10,794 bases of DNA, from the NCBI GenBank assembly GCA_019594235.1, contig JAFDTG010000050.1, forward strand, positions 1 through 10,794, read 5' to 3'. Positions 1-7,342 of the stretch are shown in pieces. This DNA is from Candidatus Saliniplasma halalkaliphilum (GTDB taxonomy: Archaea > Thermoplasmatota > Thermoplasmata > Halarchaeoplasmatales > Halarchaeoplasmataceae). Position 1 is the stretch's first letter; each line of letters begins with the position of its first letter. Both the position numbers and the translations under genes were made by a program. A model generated the notes under the pieces. That model was not told the origin of the DNA. It worked only from the letters and a program-made list of their open reading frames with translations, and did no database searches.

Positions 1-63
1 CGAGTGAAGCGTTCAATAAATTTGAAGGTTTAGCCATATTACCATACCGTTCATAAGCTTAAA

Positions 64-1359
64 CTATTTTAATGATTTGGTCACTTCCGCCAAATTTTCT
101 TCTACTCTCTCTTTTCTATCCATCAATCCGAGGGAGTCGTATATGCTTATCGATTCTTCCATCAGTTTCGAGGCCTCTTCATATTTACCCAATTTCGATT
201 TAACGTCACCTAGTTCAGATAAAGAGTCAGCTAGGTATCTCTGGATATTAAGACCTCTTAAACAGTCAACGGCTACCTGTAGATGTTTTTCGGCCTCTTC
301 AAATTCACCTTTCTTACCTAATAGTTGACCGTACTTCATCTCAACACCGGCTTCTCCTACGGGATCGTGCTGGTCTTTCAGCAGCTCTAAAGACCCTTTC
401 AGAGCTTCCTCAGCTGCTTCATATTCATCTAAATATGTATAGGACTCTCCAAGATTGAAAAGTGCCCATGCCCGAGTATTCGGGAACTGATTCTCTTTTG
501 CCACCCTTTGACTTTTCTCGTAATATTCTGCAGCTTTCCCCCAATCTTTTTTCAAGGAGTATATCACACCTTGGTTCATCAATATGTTAGTCCTCTCGTA
601 CTCGTAGCCTTCTTCCTCATACAACGATAAACTCTTATTATAATACTGGATACTCGTATCGTAGTCCTCTTTCTCTCCATAAACATCTCCTAAATTCTTG
701 TAAACTTGAGCTATCTTCTCTTTCTCGTCATTCCTATCGAAGATCCTAAGCGATCGTTGAAGTTTTCTAGCGGCTTCCTGGAACTCGCCTTTCCGCCAGT
801 GAAATATTGCACTTTCTCTGAGACATTCCGCTTTCCCTAACTCGTGATCGACCTTTTCACATAATTTAAGACACTCTCCACTTACCCTCTCAGCCTTTTT
901 CATGTCCCCTTTTTGTATAAGAGCTCCAACAAGCTCGTTCATCGAGTCTATCACAAGTTCATCCCGTCCGATCTCTTCACCGACTTTCTTAGCGTTCTCG
1001 AAGTATTCCACCGACTCTTCCATCTCACCAAGTTTTACCGATACATCTCCTAGATCCATCAAGAGCTCGTATTCCTTCTGCAATCGTATCACAGATTTCC
1101 CCACATCATCGAGTCTGTTCAACCTATCTAGAAGTTTGTATTTACGTATTGCACTCTTGATGGTTTCCGCTTTCTCCATCCCTGTAAAGAACCTTACACT
1201 CTCAAAAACTCTATCCGCCAATTCGTCTAGATCATCAACCGTGAGTTCTGAGGGTATGGTCCCGATCTTTTTACACTGTTGTTCAAAAATACTCTCACCG
1301 AGTTCACCGAGTTCACCGTGAAGTACCTCCCTGATCTTATGATTCATCCCTTTGACCAT
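64..1359 (-). CDS. TPR-repeat protein with N-terminal helical domain
   Basis: A 431-residue soluble protein with no signal peptide or membrane segment. Residues about 6-75 form a predicted helical domain I cannot name. From about residue 98 to 411 there are eight tetratricopeptide-like repeats. The turn motif (GEMEES, GDMKKA, GEFQEA, EDYDTS, KDWGKA, DEYEAA, GEFEEA, GKYEEA) recurs at residues 111, 151, 191, 231, 271, 311, 351 and 391, exactly 40 residues apart, the longer TPR form seen in LGN/Rapsyn-like scaffolds. Such arrays usually bind peptides or partner proteins; the partner here is unknown. The ATG at 1359 is preferred because an AT-rich box lies about 26 bases upstream; ATG at codon 5 is an alternative. 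The gene follows the ABC permease after 34 bases but seems to have its own promoter, so a functional link to the exporter is only a guess. Confidence 0.85.
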   Translation of the reverse strand: MVKGMNHKIREVLHGELGELGESIFEQQCKKIGTIPSELTVDDLDELADRVFESVRFFTGMEKAETIKSAIRKYKLLDRLNRLDDVGKSVIRLQKEYELLMDLGDVSVKLGEMEESVEYFENAKKVGEEIGRDELVIDSMNELVGALIQKGDMKKAERVSGECLKLCEKVDHELGKAECLRESAIFHWRKGEFQEAARKLQRSLRIFDRNDEKEKIAQVYKNLGDVYGEKEDYDTSIQYYNKSLSLYEEEGYEYERTNILMNQGVIYSLKKDWGKAAEYYEKSQRVAKENQFPNTRAWALFNLGESYTYLDEYEAAEEALKGSLELLKDQHDPVGEAGVEMKYGQLLGKKGEFEEAEKHLQVAVDCLRGLNIQRYLADSLSELGDVKSKLGKYEEASKLMEESISIYDSLGLMDRKERVEENLAEVTKSLK

Positions 1360-1380
1360 AAAGACCTATAGAACATTACC

Positions 1381-1388
1381 AATATAAT
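1381..1388 (-). promoter_or_regulatory. Putative TATA box for the TPR gene
   Basis: On the minus strand this reads as an A/T-only element (AATTATATT within an A-rich run), centred about 26 bases upstream of the ATG at 1359. That distance fits an archaeal TATA box driving a leaderless transcript. It occupies most of the 34-base gap after the permease stop codon. AT-rich matches are common by chance, so support is modest. Confidence 0.4.
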
Positions 1389-1393
1389 TTTTT

Positions 1394-2284
1394 TCAATCG
1401 ATGTCTTTTTTATTGAATATGATCTCTGAAATAACCAACGGAACCGCTATCCATATCACAAGTAAAACCAACATCACCCAGGTATCGTAGGGATGTATCT
1501 CAGGTTCCTTCCCTCCAAATTCAAGTGCCCAATCTCTCAATGGAACGATATTCAGAGCTAAAAGTGTGTACCAAAGCATCACCGGATTGAACAGCTGAAG
1601 TATGAAGTACCATTGTGGTGGTTGCCCAATCTCTAAAAGTTCCCAACCGAAGGTCAACTCAGCTAGTGCATACATGCTGAAAAGCCATATGAATGTGAAC
1701 AAGAAGAGCATGAATATCGAAGCTGACATGGCGGAACTCTCCTCTTCAAAAATCACCGAGAACATCATACTGATAGAGATGAAAACTCCACCTAAGATCA
1801 CAGAAGAAAGGATGAACAGGTAGTACTCGGCGAAGACAACTTCCTCGACCATTAGACTTATCACAACACCTCCCGCGCCGAGTCCGATGATCACCGCAGT
1901 GGATAATACGATCCACAACCCCAGAAACTTTCCCGCCAAGACCTCCCCTCTATCAACGGGATAGGAGAGCAGAAGTTCCATGGAACCTTCTTTACGTTCA
2001 CGGACGATGGTCGAATAACCCAGTATGACTCCGATAATGGGTACCATGTATTCGATGTAAGTAGTCATGTACAGTATAGTGGTCTGCAGCCCAAGCCAAT
2101 CCTTATGAGCCTCCAAAGAGGTCCCATAAAAGGAAACCAGAACGGATAGTCCCAAAAACAGCAGTGATAGAAAGATTATCCATCGATTCCTGAAATTATA
2201 CATGACCTCTTTCTTAGCTAGATATGATATCCGTTTCCACATCTCCCTGGAATGGAATAGCTTGAAATTCTTCTTCCACCTCAT
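1394..2284 (-). CDS. ABC-2 type transporter permease
   Basis: A 296-residue integral membrane protein, the permease half of an ABC-2 exporter. About six hydrophobic segments are visible (near residues 36-57, 76-100, 113-145, 150-178, 185-208 and 268-290). After the second segment comes VRERKEGSMELLLSYPVDR, the cytoplasmic coupling-loop motif typical of NosY-like ABC-2 permeases. Its ATG overlaps the stop of the upstream ATPase gene by four bases (ATGA), so the two are translationally coupled and almost certainly form one transporter, probably as a 2+2 assembly. Family relatives export copper-processing factors, drugs, lipids or peptides; nothing here identifies the substrate. Confidence 0.9.
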   Translation of the reverse strand: MRWKKNFKLFHSREMWKRISYLAKKEVMYNFRNRWIIFLSLLFLGLSVLVSFYGTSLEAHKDWLGLQTTILYMTTYIEYMVPIIGVILGYSTIVRERKEGSMELLLSYPVDRGEVLAGKFLGLWIVLSTAVIIGLGAGGVVISLMVEEVVFAEYYLFILSSVILGGVFISISMMFSVIFEEESSAMSASIFMLFLFTFIWLFSMYALAELTFGWELLEIGQPPQWYFILQLFNPVMLWYTLLALNIVPLRDWALEFGGKEPEIHPYDTWVMLVLLVIWIAVPLVISEIIFNKKDID

Positions 2285-3192
2285 ACCTCCTCTCCCTCCG
2301 TCAACCTGACGAATACCTCTTCTAAATCTGGTTCTTTTACGCTGAAGTTCGTGATATCAACACTCTCGTCAAGAAATTTTCGAATAACTTCCATTTTCAT
2401 GTCGCCGTTACAGTACAGTACCAGTTTCCCATCCTCCAATCTAGGCCGTTCGATATACTTCACCCCTCTTACTAGATCCAAGGCCTTATCTACGGGTTCT
2501 AACTGTAGTTCCAACCTATCTTTTAATGATAATTTTTTACTCAAAGTCTCAATATCATCTTCGACCAGCATCTTTCCGTCACTGAGAATTCCAACCTTAT
2601 CACACAGTTCCTGGACTTCGGAAAGAACATGGCTTGAAATGAAGATAGTTTTACCTGATTCTTTAAGCGAAATGATCTTTTCTTTGACCCACCGTCTTAT
2701 ATTTGGATCAAGTCCAGCCGTGGGTTCATCCAAAATGACAAGGTCTGGATCCCCGATCAGTGTCTGAGCTATCCCCAAACGCTGGTTCATACCTTTTGAA
2801 AGGTTCCTGCACTTTTTATCTGAATGCACCTCCAATTTAAAATCTTTTAAAAGTTCCTTGACACAGCCCTTAGAACTCTCTTTCATCTTACATAAAAAAT
2901 CAAGATTTTCATGTACTGTCAAATTCCCGTAGAAAGATACCCTTTCTGGTAAATAACCGATGTTTTTTCGAACATCTAAACCCTCTTTCCAGACATCTAC
3001 ACCTCTTATTTTAACCGTTCCCTTATCGGGTTTGATCAACCCTATCATCATCCTGATCGTAGTAGTTTTTCCCGCACCGTTAGGACCCAAGAATCCATAG
3101 ATATCTCCTTTTTCCAACTTCAAGTCTAGATCGGAAACCGCTTCCACTCCGTTGAACTTCTTTTCCAAACCACTTATCTCCACTAGACTCAT
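2281..3192 (-). CDS. ABC transporter ATP-binding protein (ABC-2 / NosF-like)
   Basis: A 303-residue cytoplasmic ATPase. Visible motifs are Walker A GPNGAGKTT (residues 36-44), a YLPE segment at the Q-loop position with Glu83 instead of Gln (common in NosF/CcmA-like exporter ATPases), signature LSKGM (131-135), Walker B LVILDEP (151-157) with catalytic Glu156, and the H-loop His188. Residues about 215-303 form the extra C-terminal domain usual in ABC-2 ATPases. It drives the permease encoded immediately downstream, with a four-base overlap. Upstream lies a 51-base AT-rich gap after DUF2085, long enough for a separate promoter, so this exporter need not belong to the lipid operon. Its start at ATG 3192 has no evident Shine-Dalgarno sequence. 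Confidence 0.95.
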   Translation of the reverse strand: MSLVEISGLEKKFNGVEAVSDLDLKLEKGDIYGFLGPNGAGKTTTIRMMIGLIKPDKGTVKIRGVDVWKEGLDVRKNIGYLPERVSFYGNLTVHENLDFLCKMKESSKGCVKELLKDFKLEVHSDKKCRNLSKGMNQRLGIAQTLIGDPDLVILDEPTAGLDPNIRRWVKEKIISLKESGKTIFISSHVLSEVQELCDKVGILSDGKMLVEDDIETLSKKLSLKDRLELQLEPVDKALDLVRGVKYIERPRLEDGKLVLYCNGDMKMEVIRKFLDESVDITNFSVKEPDLEEVFVRLTEGEEV

Positions 3193-3243
3193 CTGTATTT
3201 TATATGTATGAAGAACTAATAATAATTTTCCATAATAGAAATA

Positions 3244-3564
3244 TCAACCTACCACGAGCCAATAGATATCCAACCCTATCATCGTTCCAAGTAGGATCCC
3301 GGTCATAAAACGCAGAGGATTATTGCTTTCCCACGAAGTGAATTCCTGCAGCGATCCATCAACTGCAAGGGGTATCAATGTTAACAAGGTCAGGATGAAC
3401 AGATACAGTGGAGACATCTCAAAAATAAAAACACCCAACACTACTCCAAGGACTATCCCGGAGTAAAATCCGAAACAGCGGGAGCATATAGGTAACGCTT
3501 TACCTCTAAAGCGAAAACATCTTTCATCGTCCCCGTGACAGATAAAACTTCTTGGGAATTTCAT
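3244..3564 (-). CDS. DUF2085 small membrane protein
   Basis: A 106-residue protein matching the DUF2085 family: an N-terminal CH...C...PICSRC segment (Cys9, His10, Cys16, Cys27, Cys30) followed by three hydrophobic stretches, with the conserved NNPLRFMTG sequence before the last. The clustered Cys and His residues could bind a metal or form disulfides at the membrane surface; that is inference. The family has no established function that I know of. The ATG at 3564 overlaps the GGR stop codon (ATGA), so it is translationally coupled to the lipid operon and is its last gene. This context suggests a role in lipid saturation, lipid transport or membrane redox chemistry. Confidence 0.85.
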   Translation of the reverse strand: MKFPRSFICHGDDERCFRFRGKALPICSRCFGFYSGIVLGVVLGVFIFEMSPLYLFILTLLTLIPLAVDGSLQEFTSWESNNPLRFMTGILLGTMIGLDIYWLVVG

Positions 3565-4766
3565 ATCATATTCTGGAATTCTTCAACGAGCTCTGGATAC
3601 TTCTTTTTGACCCCTTCTAATATAGCTCCGATAGTTACGGTTTCCAATTCTATATTTGATAGGGCGTCGATTATCTTGTCGAAAGTTATATCGTCCAACT
3701 GCATAGCGGTCTCTTTGGCCATGTAGTTACGCCATAATTTGTTTTCCAACTCATCCCGCCATCGTTTCTCGTATTTCTGTAAAAACTCTTCATCGAACTT
3801 TCCTTCTCGTACGGCTTCAGCGGCAAATTCACCGGCGATCTTACCCTGTTTCAAACTGTTAACTATGCCTCCTCCTGTCATAGAGTCCACCACTCTTGAA
3901 GCATCTCCTACCAGGATGATCCCAGGAGCGATAGCTTTCTCAGGGGGATGAGTAACCGCCACAGCACCTGCAACCATATCTACCGCTTCACCGTCTTTGT
4001 AATCGTCGTGATTTTCTATGAACTCGTCTAAGTAATCCTTGGGAGTTTTTTCTCCTTTCAATCTGCTGAATTGAAGACCAAGACCAACGTTAGCTGTATT
4101 CTCGTCCTTTGGGAATGCCCATACATAACCACCAGGGGCCGATGAACCCATATAGAAATGGGTAAAATCTGGATCCATATTGACACCGGTCAACCGATAC
4201 TGGAAACATGTCATGATATCTTTTGGTTTCAATGAATCGTATATCCCAGCCCATCTTCCAACTTGAGATTCAAATCCGTCAGCACCGATAACAAGATCAG
4301 CTCTTACTTCGAATTTTTTACCCAAGTATCTAGCTTCGACTCCTTTCACGACTCCATCCTCTTTGATCAAACCGACAGCTGAAGTCTTGACCATGAAGTC
4401 CGCTCCTTCTTTTACAGCAAGTCTTGCCATATCTTTATCGAAACGGTCCCTTTCAAGGACAACTCCCACTTCGTCTCCAGCTAATCGTTCCGTGATCTTT
4501 AGCTTATTCCCTGCAGGTGAATAAAGTATCGCTCCTTTCATAGTCCTGCTTGTAGAACTATCTATGTTATCGATCTCTAACTCTTCCAACCAGGATAGTG
4601 AAACGCCTTCAGCACATCTGACCGGTGACCCTATCTCCTGCCTTTTTTCTAAAACTAGAACATCTGCCCCCTCTTTAGCAGCGAATCTCGCAGCGGTACT
4701 GCCAGCGGGTCCTCCACCTACAACGACGATATCATAATTTAACACATCGCCTTCTTTAACATCCAT
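3561..4766 (-). CDS. Geranylgeranyl reductase (digeranylgeranylglycerophospholipid reductase)
   Basis: A FAD-dependent enzyme that hydrogenates the double bonds of geranylgeranyl chains in archaeal phospholipids. From ATG 4766 it is 401 residues. Visible are the FAD dinucleotide-binding motif VVGGGPAGS (about 16-23), Glu40 at the end of the second strand, the CAEG redox motif (Cys51-Gly54), the family signature YVWAFP (214-219) followed by a conserved glycine pair, and the second FAD motif LVGDA (about 285-289) with TGGGI. An in-frame ATG at 4793 would overlap the ferredoxin by 26 bases. I prefer 4766 because GGGAGGGG sits six bases upstream and the start then follows the ferredoxin stop by one base. 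In Methanosarcina acetivorans the equivalent reductase (MA1484) needs its neighbouring ferredoxin (MA1485) for full lipid reduction. Confidence 0.93.
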   Translation of the reverse strand: MDVKEGDVLNYDIVVVGGGPAGSTAARFAAKEGADVLVLEKRQEIGSPVRCAEGVSLSWLEELEIDNIDSSTSRTMKGAILYSPAGNKLKITERLAGDEVGVVLERDRFDKDMARLAVKEGADFMVKTSAVGLIKEDGVVKGVEARYLGKKFEVRADLVIGADGFESQVGRWAGIYDSLKPKDIMTCFQYRLTGVNMDPDFTHFYMGSSAPGGYVWAFPKDENTANVGLGLQFSRLKGEKTPKDYLDEFIENHDDYKDGEAVDMVAGAVAVTHPPEKAIAPGIILVGDASRVVDSMTGGGIVNSLKQGKIAGEFAAEAVREGKFDEEFLQKYEKRWRDELENKLWRNYMAKETAMQLDDITFDKIIDALSNIELETVTIGAILEGVKKKYPELVEEFQNMI

Positions 4767-4767
4767 T

Positions 4768-4944
4768 TTAATCCCCTCCCATATATAGGGCATCTATGGG
4801 ACATACTTTCACGCACATACCGCATTCAGTACAGTCGTCATTTATTTCAAGTGTAAATTCCTTCAAAAATATGGTGTTAACAGGACAGGTACCAACGCAA
4901 GCTCCGCATCTCATGCATCTTTCACCGTTGACTTCAGGCTTCAT
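4768..4944 (-). CDS. 2[4Fe-4S] ferredoxin
   Basis: A small electron carrier of 58 residues from ATG 4944. Two complete cluster motifs are visible: Cys10, Cys13, Cys16 with Cys20-Pro, and Cys38, Cys41, Cys44 with Cys48-Pro, the pattern of a bacterial-type 2[4Fe-4S] ferredoxin. An in-frame ATG at 4962 would add six residues; 4944 is preferred because GGAG (4953-4956) lies eight bases upstream and the product then has the usual short N-terminus. The gene overlaps the end of Tes by 11 bases and ends one base before GGR. It likely donates electrons to GGR, as shown for MA1485 in Methanosarcina acetivorans, and may also feed the radical-SAM cluster of Tes. Confidence 0.92.
   Translation of the reverse strand: MKPEVNGERCMRCGACVGTCPVNTIFLKEFTLEINDDCTECGMCVKVCPIDALYMGGD
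4773..4780 (-). promoter_or_regulatory. Shine-Dalgarno site deciding the GGR start
   Basis: The minus strand reads GGGAGGGG, six bases before ATG 4766. It lies inside the last codons of the ferredoxin gene and downstream of the alternative ATG at 4793, so it supports the internal start. Confidence 0.75.
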
Positions 4945-6517
4945 CCCTTTCACTCCATTCATCTAATGGTACAGAAAACTTTTCTTCGATTTCGTCCCTG
5001 TAATAGGGTCCTCCATTGTACGCGCAGAATGGGATGATCCTTCCGTCAGGTACGACATAATGTATTACACATCTTTTTACACGCTCAATATCATAATTAT
5101 AATCGTCCTGGAAGTGCATACCACCAATGAAGATAGTTCTCCAAGAGAACTCGCTGACACTCTTTTTATCTCCTCTATCCATCAATTGTTTCATGATCTC
5201 ACCGAGAGTCAATCCACCGGGTAGTTCACGTTCTTTAAGATAATCTCCAAAGTACTTATTGAAATTCTCTACAAGACTCTTTTTCTTCTTCTCTTCGTTC
5301 TTCAATTTACTCCCGATCTTGATGGCAGTTTTCTTAAGGAAACTGTCCCATTCATCCGCTCTTTTCGCCATCTCATTCATAAGTCCTTCTACATCTACGA
5401 AATCAGTGATCGGTATTATCTCCCCATCGTCTCCAACTACCAAATAACTAGCTAATCCGCAGTGAGGGTGTGATGTGAAAGCCATCTGAGGCTCATCTTT
5501 TATAACTGAAATCAGTTGTGAAATCGGTGTTACAAAAGGCACTGGGTAGAAGTCTTCTCGGGATATTGAACCGCTCTGCTCTTCCAACCCGATAGCTAAA
5601 TCTGAAAGGGTGTATCTTTGTTTCTCACGCTCTTCTTTATCGATTCTTCCGGTGAATGCAACGGGTTGGAAATTAACTCCTCTTACAACATCTCTATTCT
5701 CGATTGCAAACTTCAGGATGTCTCCGACTTGGTCATCGTTGATCCCTTTAACGATGGTAGGTACTAAAACCGTTGCCAGGGGATTTGGTTTAGTCTTCCT
5801 GCAGTTTTCGATGGCTTTTTTCTTAACATCTAAAAGTTCAGTTCCTCTTGCCTGGATGTAGTTCTCTTCTTTCAATCCGTCGAACTGCAGGTAAACGGTG
5901 TGTAAACCGGCATCCACACATTTTTGAGCGTAATCCTCATCTTTTGCTAATTTGATCCCGTTTGTAGCTATCTGTATCTGTTTGAATCCCATCTTTGATG
6001 CCTTCTTGATGACATCGAAAAATCTTGGGTAAACAGTTGGTTCTCCACCAGAGAATTGAACTGCAGTAGTTGGTACAGGTCTCTCTTCCCGCAGAGTTTT
6101 CAACATGCTGACTACTTCTTTAAAAGTTGGTTGATAAACATAACCTGCTTTATTGGCATTTGCGAAACATATCGGGCAGTTTAGATTACACCTGTTGGTC
6201 AAATCCAGATTAGCCAGGCAAGTATGACTCAGGTGGAGGTTACATAAACCACAGTTATCAGGGCAGGTTGTAGCCCCTTCGATAGCAGGATTCTCAACTC
6301 CAACTCCGTCATAAGCCCACTTTTCAGCTTCTAAATACATATCTACATCAGACCAGACAACACTTTCAAAAGGTCCATGTTCTGGACATTTTTTTAACAT
6401 CACCGCACTTCCATCCTTTTCGACTATCTTCGCATCTATAACTTCCTTACATTCTGGACACAAAGATTGTGTTTTCTTTGGAAGGCCCTTTTTTAAACGG
6501 GACTCCTGAATCACCAT
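4934..6517 (-). CDS. tes: Radical-SAM tetraether lipid synthase (Tes)
   Basis: A 527-residue radical-SAM enzyme with the layout of archaeal Tes (Mj0619 / MA_1486), which couples the phytanyl ends of two archaeol lipids to make macrocyclic archaeol and tetraether (GDGT) lipids. An N-terminal rubredoxin-like metal site is seen as CPEC (20-23) and CPEH (44-47). Additional cluster cysteines lie in CPDNCGLC (85-92), with Cys100. The canonical radical-SAM motif is CNLNCPIC (Cys110, Cys114, Cys117), with the SAM-binding GGEP at 157-160. The C-terminal region carries RCVIHY and PFCAYNGG (Cys483, Cys498). A TTG at 6526 would add three residues; ATG 6517 is preferred. It is the first gene of the operon with ferredoxin, GGR and DUF2085. 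Assignment as Tes rather than another radical-SAM lipid enzyme rests on the extra cysteine motifs and this context. Confidence 0.88.
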   Translation of the reverse strand: MVIQESRLKKGLPKKTQSLCPECKEVIDAKIVEKDGSAVMLKKCPEHGPFESVVWSDVDMYLEAEKWAYDGVGVENPAIEGATTCPDNCGLCNLHLSHTCLANLDLTNRCNLNCPICFANANKAGYVYQPTFKEVVSMLKTLREERPVPTTAVQFSGGEPTVYPRFFDVIKKASKMGFKQIQIATNGIKLAKDEDYAQKCVDAGLHTVYLQFDGLKEENYIQARGTELLDVKKKAIENCRKTKPNPLATVLVPTIVKGINDDQVGDILKFAIENRDVVRGVNFQPVAFTGRIDKEEREKQRYTLSDLAIGLEEQSGSISREDFYPVPFVTPISQLISVIKDEPQMAFTSHPHCGLASYLVVGDDGEIIPITDFVDVEGLMNEMAKRADEWDSFLKKTAIKIGSKLKNEEKKKKSLVENFNKYFGDYLKERELPGGLTLGEIMKQLMDRGDKKSVSEFSWRTIFIGGMHFQDDYNYDIERVKRCVIHYVVPDGRIIPFCAYNGGPYYRDEIEEKFSVPLDEWSERDEA

Positions 6518-6548
6518 AATTATCAAATCAAATTATAAGTGCAAAGTA

Positions 6549-6559
6549 TTAAATATTTT
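6549..6559. promoter_or_regulatory. Shared divergent TATA box (tes / TrmB regulator)
   Basis: The sequence TTAAATATTTT contains the self-complementary core AAATATTT (6551-6558), readable as a TATA box on both strands. Its centre is about 25 bases before ATG 6579 on the plus strand, giving a leaderless regulator mRNA. On the minus strand it predicts a start near 6527-6530, about ten bases before the tes ATG. No other element in this short gap is placed so well for both genes, although TTATAATT on the minus strand near 6532-6539 is too close to tes to serve. Confidence 0.55.
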
Positions 6560-6560
6560 G

Positions 6561-6575
6561 TAGCGATAATCGCTA
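6561..6575. promoter_or_regulatory. 15-bp palindromic operator candidate
   Basis: TAGCGATAATCGCTA is a perfect inverted repeat with 7-base arms around one central base, the only G/C-containing symmetric element in an AT-rich gap. For the TrmB-family gene it lies between the TATA box and the start codon, a repressing position. For tes it lies directly upstream of the TATA box, over the BRE, where TrmB-type regulators can activate or block TFB. It differs from the TrmB/Tgr sugar-gene motif of Thermococcales. I saw no second copy in the window. Confidence 0.6.
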
Positions 6576-6578
6576 ACA

Positions 6579-7304
6579 ATGCCTGAAGAGGTTTCCGATC
6601 CCGAAGAACTTAGGGAGGAATACGAATATATATCCCAGGGATTGCAGAAATTCGGTTTAACGGATTATCAAGCTAGAGCCTACACAGTTTTAGTTTCACA
6701 CGGCGTTGCAGATGCAGAAACTATAGCATCCACTTCTCAGCTTCCAAGAACATCTGTTTACAAAGCCCTTGACGATCTTCACGAAAAAGGGTATGTTGTC
6801 GTTACCAAAGGAAGACCAAAGGTATACAAACCCGCAGAACCTCTGGAAGTCAAAGGGAGGTTGAACAGAGAGCTTGATGATCTTTTCGGCAGATTGAATA
6901 CCATATACGAGATACTGTCAGAGAAGGGGGAACCACAAGTGATCTACACTATCAATGGTAAAGATAGAGTTATGGATAAGATAGGAGAGATATTGAAGAA
7001 AACAGAAGAAGAGATCATCATATCCACTCCTTTCTTTTCTGAGATATTAGATACTTTGGAAAATGAATTGAATTCGACTTTCAAAAGAGGAGTAGATGTA
7101 ATCATCATCACATCCCCTGGCGAAAGAGTATTCAAAAATGCCGATGTGGAAAGAAGGGATAGATTGATAGCTACGGATATCATCAGTGATGGTAAAAGAG
7201 CTCTTTTAGCTTCACCCGAATTCGAAGCTTGTGGATATACGGATAACCCTTCTTTATCGAAACACCTTGTAAATTTTATGGACATATTGATGAAACGTAG
7301 TTGA
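6579..7304 (+). CDS. TrmB-family transcriptional regulator
   Basis: A 241-residue DNA-binding protein. Residues about 27-87 form the TrmB winged helix-turn-helix (QARAYTVLVSHGVADAETIA, then LPRTSVYKALDDLHEKGYV and a KGRPKVYKP wing). Residues 88-115 are a helical, probably dimerising segment, and 119-240 form an alpha/beta effector domain of the kind found in TrmB homologues (ISTPFF, then ISDGKRALLAS). Known TrmB proteins sense sugars or other small molecules; the ligand here is unknown. The gene is divergent from the lipid operon and shares its promoter region, including a palindrome just before the ATG. It is therefore the best candidate for autoregulation and for control of tes-ferredoxin-GGR. 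The mRNA appears leaderless, with the TATA centre 25 bases before the ATG and no Shine-Dalgarno sequence. Confidence 0.9.
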   Translation: MPEEVSDPEELREEYEYISQGLQKFGLTDYQARAYTVLVSHGVADAETIASTSQLPRTSVYKALDDLHEKGYVVVTKGRPKVYKPAEPLEVKGRLNRELDDLFGRLNTIYEILSEKGEPQVIYTINGKDRVMDKIGEILKKTEEEIIISTPFFSEILDTLENELNSTFKRGVDVIIITSPGERVFKNADVERRDRLIATDIISDGKRALLASPEFEACGYTDNPSLSKHLVNFMDILMKRS

Positions 7305-7311
7305 ACAAAAA

Positions 7312-7323
7312 TTTTTTTAAATA
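7312..7323 (+). promoter_or_regulatory. T-run and TATA-like box between the TrmB gene and the small membrane protein gene
   Basis: TTTTTTTAAATA begins eight bases after the regulator's stop codon. The seven-T run fits an archaeal intrinsic terminator for the regulator. The TTTAAATA end is centred about 24 bases before ATG 7343 and could be the TATA box of the next gene. The two roles are compatible. Confidence 0.45.
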
Positions 7324-7342
7324 CCCATTCAATACTATCCTA

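Noticed and set aside
1..63. Possible gene ends at the left edge: a minus-strand ATG at 36 open to the edge (MAKPSNLLNASL), or a plus-strand tail ending in TAA at 54-56.
   Set aside because: Both are too short to judge, they exclude each other on plausibility, and neither has a clear initiation or family signal.
902..1321. Plus-strand open frame of 139 codons opposite the TPR gene.
   Set aside because: It is serine-rich and antisense to a regular repeat protein; the openness follows from that gene's codon pattern.
2351..2767. Plus-strand open frame of 138 codons opposite the ABC ATPase.
   Set aside because: It lies wholly antisense to a motif-complete ATPase gene, and its Ser/Leu/Phe-rich translation looks like a shadow frame.
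3193..3243. Several TATA-like stretches between DUF2085 and the ABC ATPase.
   Set aside because: The gap is almost entirely A/T, and no single element sits at a convincing distance from ATG 3192, so no specific box is called.
4767..4793. Longer GGR start at ATG 4793 (adds MPYIWEGIK).
   Set aside because: It would overlap the ferredoxin coding region by 26 bases, and the GGGAGGGG ribosome-binding site lies inside the extension, before ATG 4766.
7301..7342. TTG start at 7301 for the small membrane protein.
   Set aside because: It would put a TATA-like, T-rich control element inside the coding region and has no ribosome-binding site; ATG 7343 fits a leaderless start.
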